Source of the DNA: Kiritimatiellia bacterium
Lineage (GTDB): Bacteria; Verrucomicrobiota; Kiritimatiellia; UBA8416; JADHWI01
DNA length: 38,167 nt
Reading direction: 5' to 3'
Assembly (NCBI GenBank): GCA_016783565.1
Contig: JADHWI010000021.1
Span: 1 to 38,167 of the forward strand
The translations under genes were made by a program, and so were the position numbers. A model generated the notes under the pieces. The model was given only the letters and a program-made list of their open reading frames with translations, was not told the origin of the DNA and did not search any database. Positions 33,393-38,167 of this stretch are shown piece by piece. Position 1 is the first letter of the stretch. Every line of letters begins with the position of its first letter.

Positions 33393-34304
33393 ATGCGAGC
33401 AAGATACCGAGAGCTTCATGCAGCCTGCCTGTCAAATATTTTGGTCAGTACGGTCACTGTCATTCTATTGTCCCTAACGGCCGCCACGCCACGAACGGCA
33501 TCGGCAACCGGCTACGAATCGGCCGAGGGCATCAACGGGGGAATGCTCTTCGACACGTTCTATGCGACCAGCGCTAAGAAGAAGGCTACGCTGCCGAAGT
33601 TCTCGAACACCTTTCGAGTCGACCTCTCGAAGATAGGGGCCGGCGGCGACTTTTACCGCTGTAAGCAGTGTCACGGTTGGGATCGGCTAGGCAGCAAGGG
33701 TGCGTACATAGGTCGTGCTGCGAAGGCCGGCAAACGGCCCAATGTCAGTGGTGCAAATCTAGCGCTCACAGCGAAGACATATTCCCCGAAAAAACTCTTC
33801 GCCCGGATCGCTGCACCCGAAAAGGCGAGGCCGGCAGATTTCGACCCGAAGATGTACGACCCGTCGTCAACGAACCCGGTCGGGGACCGCATGCCCGCTT
33901 ACAGCAAGATCTTCAGCGAGGCCGAGATTTGGGATGTTGTCAAGTTCCTCAAGGAGAATGCCTACGACACCACCGCATTGTACGAACTGAAAACAGAAGG
34001 GACCTACCCCTCGGGATCCGTCTCGTATGCCGATATCGGTCGCGACGGAAATGCCAAGGCTGGACGAACGGTTTTCGAGAAGCAGTGTGGGCACTGCCAC
34101 GGCGACAACGGCTTGGACATAGACTTGGGCGGAAAATCAGTCGGCCAGTTTCTTCGCACCAAGGCCTACGAGGTGCATCACAAGGTCGGATTCGGCCAAC
34201 TCGGATCCACGATGAAGCCGACAAAACTCTCTCCTGGTCAAATGAGAGATCTCTACAAGGCTCTGGCCGACACGGCCGCGTTCCCAAGTAAGCCGGCGAA
34301 GTAA
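33393..34304 (+). CDS. Dihaem cytochrome c, exported
   Basis: This 303-residue protein has a signal peptide (hydrophobic core at about 15-30, cleavage near ASA-TG). It carries two covalent haem sites: CKQCH near residue 90 and CGHCH near residue 232. Possible distal methionine ligands are in RMPAYSKIF and TMKPTKLS, so it looks like two fused class I cytochrome domains. It would move electrons in the periplasm. AAGGAG precedes the ATG by eight bases. No cytochrome maturation genes, oxidase or other respiratory genes are present, and the next start codon (34367) leads only to a stub. Sitting alone beside a tRNA gene in a stretch of remnants, it may have been acquired or stranded by rearrangement. 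Confidence 0.85.
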   Translation: MRARYRELHAACLSNILVSTVTVILLSLTAATPRTASATGYESAEGINGGMLFDTFYATSAKKKATLPKFSNTFRVDLSKIGAGGDFYRCKQCHGWDRLGSKGAYIGRAAKAGKRPNVSGANLALTAKTYSPKKLFARIAAPEKARPADFDPKMYDPSSTNPVGDRMPAYSKIFSEAEIWDVVKFLKENAYDTTALYELKTEGTYPSGSVSYADIGRDGNAKAGRTVFEKQCGHCHGDNGLDIDLGGKSVGQFLRTKAYEVHHKVGFGQLGSTMKPTKLSPGQMRDLYKALADTAAFPSKPAK

Positions 34305-34366
34305 CCGGCCCTCACATCCGCCAGAATATCAAGTTGAACTGATGCTAACCGCATAAAGGAGTACAA

Positions 34367-34417
34367 ATGCGTAGAAACAAAACCCTCAGGTTAAGAGTCA
34401 GAATCATGTGTAGCTAG
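34367..34417 (+). pseudogene. Truncated downstream gene, 16-codon stub
   Basis: AAAGGAG (34355-34361) lies five bases before an ATG, a strong initiation site, but the frame stops after 16 codons (MRRNKT... ending MCS). The stop falls at the edge of the tRNA-Leu terminator. This looks like the 5' end of a gene that once followed the cytochrome and was cut off at this junction. Confidence 0.45.
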
Positions 34418-34438
34418 GAAAATCGGGGTTGCCCCCGT
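34418..34438 (-). terminator. Intrinsic terminator of tRNA-Leu
   Basis: On the reverse strand a CGGGG/CCCCG stem with a four-base loop (34424-34437 on the forward strand) is followed by a short T run (34419-34422). It lies about 70 bases past the tRNA 3' end. Confidence 0.6.
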
Positions 34439-34509
34439 TAATGGTGTTGACCCGGAACGAGGAGCGAATGGCACGCCAAGCCGTAGTCTCGCCAAAAGCG
34501 AGCGAAGGC

Positions 34510-34595
34510 TGGTGCCGGAGGAGGGACTTGAACCCCCACGATGTTGCCATCGGCAGATTTTGAGTCTGCTGCGTCTGCCATTCCGCCACTCCGGC
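34510..34595 (-). tRNA. tRNA-Leu(CAA)
   Basis: The 86-nt gene folds into a class II tRNA. The acceptor stem GCCGGAG pairs with CTCCGGC, and the D arm contains GCGGAATGGCAGACGC. The anticodon stem GCAGA/TCTGC carries loop CTCAAAA with anticodon CAA. A long variable arm pairs CGATG with CATCG around GCAA, and the T arm has loop TTCAAGT. The discriminator base is A and the CCA end is encoded. It reads UUG codons. Confidence 0.96.
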
Positions 34596-34645
34596 CTCAT
34601 GAAGAGGGTGCTTCTTGTATCACAGAGCCACAACGGCTTTCAACT

Positions 34646-35095
34646 TCAAAACGTCGATGCAAAGAATGAATTATTACCTTCCGACGCGTTAAGCCACTGT
34701 GCTACCTGCTCACAAAGCGGTTCGGGCTCCAGCTTGGCCGGGAGAAGTTGCTCAACAGAGACCCAGCGAAACTCAATGTAATCTTCCATGGAAGGCGGCG
34801 GTGCAGCTGGCGTAAGTGCGTCACATTCGAAACGAAACACCAGGTTCACTTCACAATGCAGTTCACCCTTTTGCAGGAATTGATGCTCCACCACGCCAAG
34901 AAATCCCCCTACCTGTGCCGCCACACCCAACTCTTCCTGAATTTCGCGAGCCAGACTCTCACGGGCGCTTTCTCCAAACTCCACATGTCCACCGGGCAAA
35001 TACGTGTTGTCCGCACCCTTGGTGTGACAAAGCAACACCTTTCCGTCACCGCACAATACACCACGTGCTATAATCTCAATCTGTTTCTCTGACAT
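34646..35095 (-). CDS. NUDIX hydrolase
   Basis: This 149-residue protein has a perfect Nudix box: G36-x5-E42-x7-R50-E51-x2-E54-E55-x-G57. These residues bind Mg2+ and cleave a nucleoside-diphosphate linked to another group. The ATG at 35095 has AGGAG nine bases before it; an earlier in-frame ATG eleven codons upstream has no ribosome site. The substrate cannot be predicted. It lies downstream of folC with REP-like repeats between, so a link to pterin triphosphate removal in folate synthesis is possible but speculative. Confidence 0.88.
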   Translation of the reverse strand: MSEKQIEIIARGVLCGDGKVLLCHTKGADNTYLPGGHVEFGESARESLAREIQEELGVAAQVGGFLGVVEHQFLQKGELHCEVNLVFRFECDALTPAAPPPSMEDYIEFRWVSVEQLLPAKLEPEPLCEQVAQWLNASEGNNSFFASTF

Positions 35096-35133
35096 TTGCT
35101 TTTCTCCTGTCCTGCGAGTTCCCCTCACCCCCT

Positions 35134-35159
35134 TCGGCTCACAGAGCCGACGCTACAAC
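35134..35159 (-). repeat. GTAG-headed REP-like palindrome, second family, copy 1
   Basis: The 26-bp unit contains a perfect inverted repeat TCGGCTC-ACA-GAGCCGA (35134-35150). On the reverse strand it is preceded by GTTGTAGCG, so a GTAG head stands two bases from the stem. It matches the copy at 35175-35200 at 24 of 26 positions in the same orientation, 41 bp apart. Confidence 0.65.
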
Positions 35160-35174
35160 GCAGCTTACGGGACA

Positions 35175-35200
35175 TCGGCACATAGAGCCGACGCTACAAC
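35175..35200 (-). repeat. GTAG-headed REP-like palindrome, second family, copy 2
   Basis: This is the partner of the copy at 35134-35159. The stem TCGGCAC/GAGCCGA has one mismatch, and the flanking GTTGTAGCG head is identical. It starts two bases after the folC stop codon on the reverse strand. Tandem same-direction copies may act as a transcript-end structure between folC and the NUDIX gene. Confidence 0.6.
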
Positions 35201-35201
35201 A

Positions 35202-36497
35202 TTACAGTTTATTGTGTGCCAGCACCTCACCCACAAGGAAGAGCGAGCCGAGAACGCATACAGCCCCCTCTGCTTCCGCCGCCCATGCGCGCGCACATTC
35301 AAGCCCCTGCATCACATCATCGCAGCGCGCGACTTCAAAACCGCAATTTCTCGCTTCCAATTCAAGTTGCTCAATCGGCATGTTTCGCTCATTTGAAATC
35401 GGAACACACCACAGTTTGCGAACCAATCCACGAAATGGCTTCAGAAACTCTTGCGCCGACTTATCGTTACACATTCCAAGAACCAAACCAAGCGGTCGAT
35501 CTGCCACAAGCTGACGAAGACTTCCCGCCAATGCCGTCGCCGCACCCGGGTTGTGCGCCCCGTCCAAAAAAATCTTCGGATCTTCCGAAAACATCATCAA
35601 CCGACCCGACCAACGTGTCGCCGTAATCCCGTCTTTAACAATCTTCTCGGGCAATCGCAAACCCAACTGCCCGGCAATGGTCTCGCACAATGCGATGGCC
35701 GTAGCAAGATTCTCTATCTGGTGAACACCATTCAATGGCAATTGTACCTTGCCATAAGAAGTATCTGCCGTCTCAACAGTGGCGGTCTGACCACCCGCGC
35801 TTCCCCCCCGCACAGCAACGGACACCGCATCACGGGCAAGGATCAGCGGCGAGGCACGTTCGGACGCCACTCGACGCACCACGGTCACTACCTCATCCGC
35901 GTTGTCTCCGCACACCACCGGAATACCCTCTTTGATGATGCCACACTTCTCCCCGGCCACGGCTTCAAGCGTATCACCAAGATACGCCGTGTGTTCAAGT
36001 GAAACACGGGTAATCGCCGTAACGATGGGCTGCACCACATTGGTCGCATCCAGCCGTCCCCCCAGCCCCGTCTCTATCACAGCGACATGCACACCCTCAC
36101 GCCGGAAATGCTCAAACGCAATTGCCGTGCTGCATTCAAAAAACGTCGCCTCCGCACCCGTTTCCTGCGCCACCCGCTCCGCGGCATTCTCCACAACATC
36201 CAGCAGAGCTTGCAGGTGGACATCATCGACATCCTCCCCATTCACCCTAAAACGCTCATTGAACCGCACCAGGTGCGGCGACGTGTAAAGCCCCACCTTT
36301 AGCCCTGCAGCCTGCAACACGGATGCCACCATTGCACAGACCGACCCTTTGCCATTGGTACCGGCAACATGAATACAGGCATAGGCACGCTCAGGGTTGC
36401 CCAGCGCGGAAAGCAACGCACGCGTATTAGCCAATCCTGGTTTGATCCCGAACTGGCGACGCAAAAAGAGACGTTCAACTGACTTGATATTATGCAT
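35202..36497 (-). CDS. folC: Dihydrofolate synthase / folylpolyglutamate synthase
   Basis: This 431-residue Mur-ligase-like enzyme adds glutamate to dihydropteroate and to folates using ATP. The N-terminal FGIKPGL and the P-loop AGTNGKGS at 45-52 are present. The folate-binding and metal-site motif TSPHLVRFNERFRVNGE follows, then the ETGLGGRLDATNV block and the C-terminal FLDGAHNPGA. The length is typical. It begins eight bases after the stop of the pseudopilin gene with only a weak ribosome site, which suggests coupling with that gene's translation. Confidence 0.94.
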   Translation of the reverse strand: MHNIKSVERLFLRRQFGIKPGLANTRALLSALGNPERAYACIHVAGTNGKGSVCAMVASVLQAAGLKVGLYTSPHLVRFNERFRVNGEDVDDVHLQALLDVVENAAERVAQETGAEATFFECSTAIAFEHFRREGVHVAVIETGLGGRLDATNVVQPIVTAITRVSLEHTAYLGDTLEAVAGEKCGIIKEGIPVVCGDNADEVVTVVRRVASERASPLILARDAVSVAVRGGSAGGQTATVETADTSYGKVQLPLNGVHQIENLATAIALCETIAGQLGLRLPEKIVKDGITATRWSGRLMMFSEDPKIFLDGAHNPGAATALAGSLRQLVADRPLGLVLGMCNDKSAQEFLKPFRGLVRKLWCVPISNERNMPIEQLELEARNCGFEVARCDDVMQGLECARAWAAEAEGAVCVLGSLFLVGEVLAHNKL

Positions 36498-36505
36498 GGT
36501 GCAAC

Positions 36506-37282
36506 TCAGTGCAGATCATACAGGCTATTGTCGGAAGAAATAAAGCCGGTTCCTTCGGCAATCGTACCGGACGCGTCAGTATCCGTATAGATCTCATTGA
36601 AGGCTTCAACATGTCCGTCGCAAAACACGACATTGGCAAGACCAAGATGCCGGAAGCCCTGAGTCCCCGCGGCACGCAGAGAGGCATCCCCGTCCCCATA
36701 TCCCGGAATGTCTCCGAATGGCGCACGCATAAACTTGTTGGCCCCGCCTTCCCACTCGGCATCACCAAATAACACACAATGCGCAGGATCCTCGACCTGC
36801 CCGATATTAGCGGGTCGCGTAATGGCCTCAAGGTCACCATGCCCAATATAGCTGGTGTTATAATTGTATCCACAATACGGGGCATCACTACCGGGCGAGG
36901 TCCCCGTGAACGAAGGACACTGATAAATCTCACCATTTGTATACCCGGAAAAAAGCTCACCCGGTTTCACCGTCGATGAACCTGCGGTGAGATAAACATT
37001 GAAATCCCAAGCATATCGCACCATGGAACCACCGGAAAACTCAGTGCGGTAAGCCTGGGGAAACAGACCGCCATGATCTGCGGTGTACGCCACCGCCGCC
37101 GCGGCCATTTGTCGCAAATTGCTCCGGCATTTTGCAGCACGTCCTTTCTCCCTTGCACGACTGACCGCCGGGGCCAACAACCCCACCAAAAGCCCAATGA
37201 TGGCCACCACCACCAGCAGTTCGAGCAGCGTGAAGGCACGGGACGCATACTGCTTACAACATTTGTTACAATATTTATGCAT
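36506..37282 (-). CDS. Prepilin-like protein with H-X9-DG signature
   Basis: This 258-residue protein has a type IV prepilin/pseudopilin leader. A basic N terminus with three cysteines is followed by SRA-FTLLEL, with Glu at position +5, and a hydrophobic helix to about residue 37. The residue before the cleavage point is Ala rather than the usual Gly. The C-terminal half ends in an H-x9-DG element ([12 protein letters not shown]), the mark of a pseudopilin-like family heavily expanded in PVC bacteria. The ATG at 37282 follows GGAG; a start five codons earlier would lack a ribosome site. It overlaps the end of the upstream gene by a few bases. It may be a pilus or secretion component, or a surface protein. 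Confidence 0.85.
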   Translation of the reverse strand: MHKYCNKCCKQYASRAFTLLELLVVVAIIGLLVGLLAPAVSRAREKGRAAKCRSNLRQMAAAAVAYTADHGGLFPQAYRTEFSGGSMVRYAWDFNVYLTAGSSTVKPGELFSGYTNGEIYQCPSFTGTSPGSDAPYCGYNYNTSYIGHGDLEAITRPANIGQVEDPAHCVLFGDAEWEGGANKFMRAPFGDIPGYGDGDASLRAAGTQGFRHLGLANVVFCDGHVEAFNEIYTDTDASGTIAEGTGFISSDNSLYDLH

Positions 37283-37286
37283 CAGT

Positions 37287-38167
37287 CTATTCTCCATCCC
37301 GCACCCGAACCTGGTAACTCAAACTCGGCACCACGCCTTCAATAACATGCCACCATGTGTTAGTCCCCGTCGGTGATTTTGCCACCGCATCATCCAACAC
37401 CTGCCAATCCATCAGGTTGCTCGAGCACCATACCTCGCACGGCGCGGCCGACCCATTGGTCCCGGCGAGCCAGGTGATGTAGTTGGATCCGGGTTGCATA
37501 CCCTGTTCAACAATACAGAATAAAGAGTCAGGGTCATTCGGGTCTGTTCCTGCCAGGTATTCATCCCCACTGCTCATGCCATCTTCATCATGATCAATCA
37601 ACCCCTCTGACTCAGGAACGCCATTGGTCAAGTCGTGTCCACCCATCCACTCAGACAGGGTCGGAGCCAAACGAGGCGCAAACTGCGCCGTGAGCATCTT
37701 GGCCGCATCCATCGTCACATGCACGGCCGCAGAATCAGCACCGTCCTCAACATCACCAACCCAACCTGCAAATACAAAACCGGATTCCGCAGTTGCCGTT
37801 ACCTCAACCACCTCGTCGGCATGAACCCATGCACCGGTCACCGACACGCTCCCACCAGCCTGCGCAGTTACCGTCAACCGATACTGCATAGACCACTGCC
37901 AGGTGAGCGCAGAATCCTGCGCAATGGTGAGACGTGTGCTCGTGTTAGTGCCGGACTCAATGACGCTGCCCGTACCACTCCACCCCGTACACACAACCTG
38001 CGTTCCCACACCCATCGCAATGACAGGCTCCGTCACACTGCAGTCCACAGGAACTCCGCTCGTGTAAACATGCGCACCTGCCGACGGATCACAACGTCCG
38101 TACGCCGAACCAATGTTCAACTCACGATCAAGACTCGGTGCCACATCCGCAAACGCATCAATCTCCG
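37287..38167 (-). CDS. Secreted repeat protein, C-terminal part (runs off the window)
   Basis: The frame is open to the window edge, so only the last 293 residues or so are seen. They contain a module with [19 protein letters not shown] and a later [10 protein letters not shown], then a bacterial beta-repeat ([13 protein letters not shown], then FAGWVGDV, then MLTAQFAP). A calcium-loop-like [24 protein letters not shown] segment of the thrombospondin type 3 sort follows, and a terminal domain with CSSNLMDWQ ends in VRVRDGE. Proteins with these parts are large cell-surface or secreted proteins. The terminal domain is of the same general kind as the orphan fragment at 28517-28756. Function is unknown. 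Confidence 0.75.
   Translation of the reverse strand, partial: EIDAFADVAPSLDRELNIGSAYGRCDPSAGAHVYTSGVPVDCSVTEPVIAMGVGTQVVCTGWSGTGSVIESGTNTSTRLTIAQDSALTWQWSMQYRLTVTAQAGGSVSVTGAWVHADEVVEVTATAESGFVFAGWVGDVEDGADSAAVHVTMDAAKMLTAQFAPRLAPTLSEWMGGHDLTNGVPESEGLIDHDEDGMSSGDEYLAGTDPNDPDSLFCIVEQGMQPGSNYITWLAGTNGSAAPCEVWCSSNLMDWQVLDDAVAKSPTGTNTWWHVIEGVVPSLSYQVRVRDGE

Noticed and set aside
34391-34633. Reverse-strand frame of 80 codons across the tRNA
   Set aside because: It is produced by translation through tRNA-Leu and its flanks and has no independent support.
36902-37345. Forward-strand frames opposite the pseudopilin gene
   Set aside because: The reverse strand encodes a clear prepilin leader and H-X9-DG motif; the forward frames are shadows.

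Overview
The window looks like part of a chromosome from an anaerobic Gram-negative bacterium of the PVC group, most likely Kiritimatiellota or Verrucomicrobiota. This is an inference from gene families, not from a marker gene. The supporting families are a pseudopilin with the H-X9-DG signature, remnants of a sulfatase and a glycoamylase, a Tat-exported sugar isomerase-like protein, secreted beta-helix and 'GW-x-G-x-G' repeat proteins, an inverse-autotransporter-like barrel, and a YfbK-like vWA protein joined to an anti-sigma domain.

Positions 1-10622 hold one long forward gene cluster for hydrogen metabolism. A four-subunit NAD(P)-linked [NiFe] hydrogenase in the order hydB-hydG-hydD-hydA (group 3b, sulfhydrogenase type) is followed by its C-terminal protease and by hypF, C, D, E, A and B, a full set for building and inserting the Ni-Fe(CN)2CO centre. 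Facing it at 10816-12251 is rex-tcdA. Rex is the NADH/NAD+ sensing repressor. A Rex-type dyad (GTTAA-N4-TTAAC) lies just before hydB, and a one-mismatch copy overlaps the -35 box of rex. The sequence therefore suggests a redox circuit in which rising NADH releases hydrogenase expression and rex represses itself.

Positions 12359-24903 are dominated by unfamiliar envelope proteins. A PIN-domain remnant is followed by a 2167-residue reverse-strand membrane protein whose two halves are collinear repeats of one another, offset by about 1097 residues, each behind its own export signal. Next come a 345-residue helical-repeat protein, an ECF sigma factor, and a large protein joining a zinc anti-sigma domain, one membrane helix and a long linker to a YfbK-like vWA domain. 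I read the last three reverse-strand genes as a possible sigma-linked envelope-sensing module. Palindromes headed by GTAG flank the sigma gene, and a second family occurs near folC. They resemble REP elements mobilised by Y1 (RAYT) transposases.

Positions 25125-32917 carry a NahK-like sugar kinase, a PAS-only signalling protein, an inverse-autotransporter-like barrel, and a glycan-related stretch: a Tat-exported TIM-barrel protein, a beta-helix protein with a C-terminal carbohydrate-binding-like domain, and the decayed ends of a glycoamylase and a sulfatase. A perfect 32-bp palindrome sits between the beta-helix gene and these remnants.

Positions 33111-34595 hold an isolated dihaem cytochrome c gene with its own promoter, followed by a 16-codon stub with a good ribosome site that runs into the terminator of tRNA-Leu(CAA). 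This looks like an insertion or rearrangement junction. The window ends with a NUDIX hydrolase, folC, a pseudopilin and the C-terminal part of a large secreted repeat protein, all on the reverse strand. No CRISPR array, rRNA or intact insertion sequence was seen.
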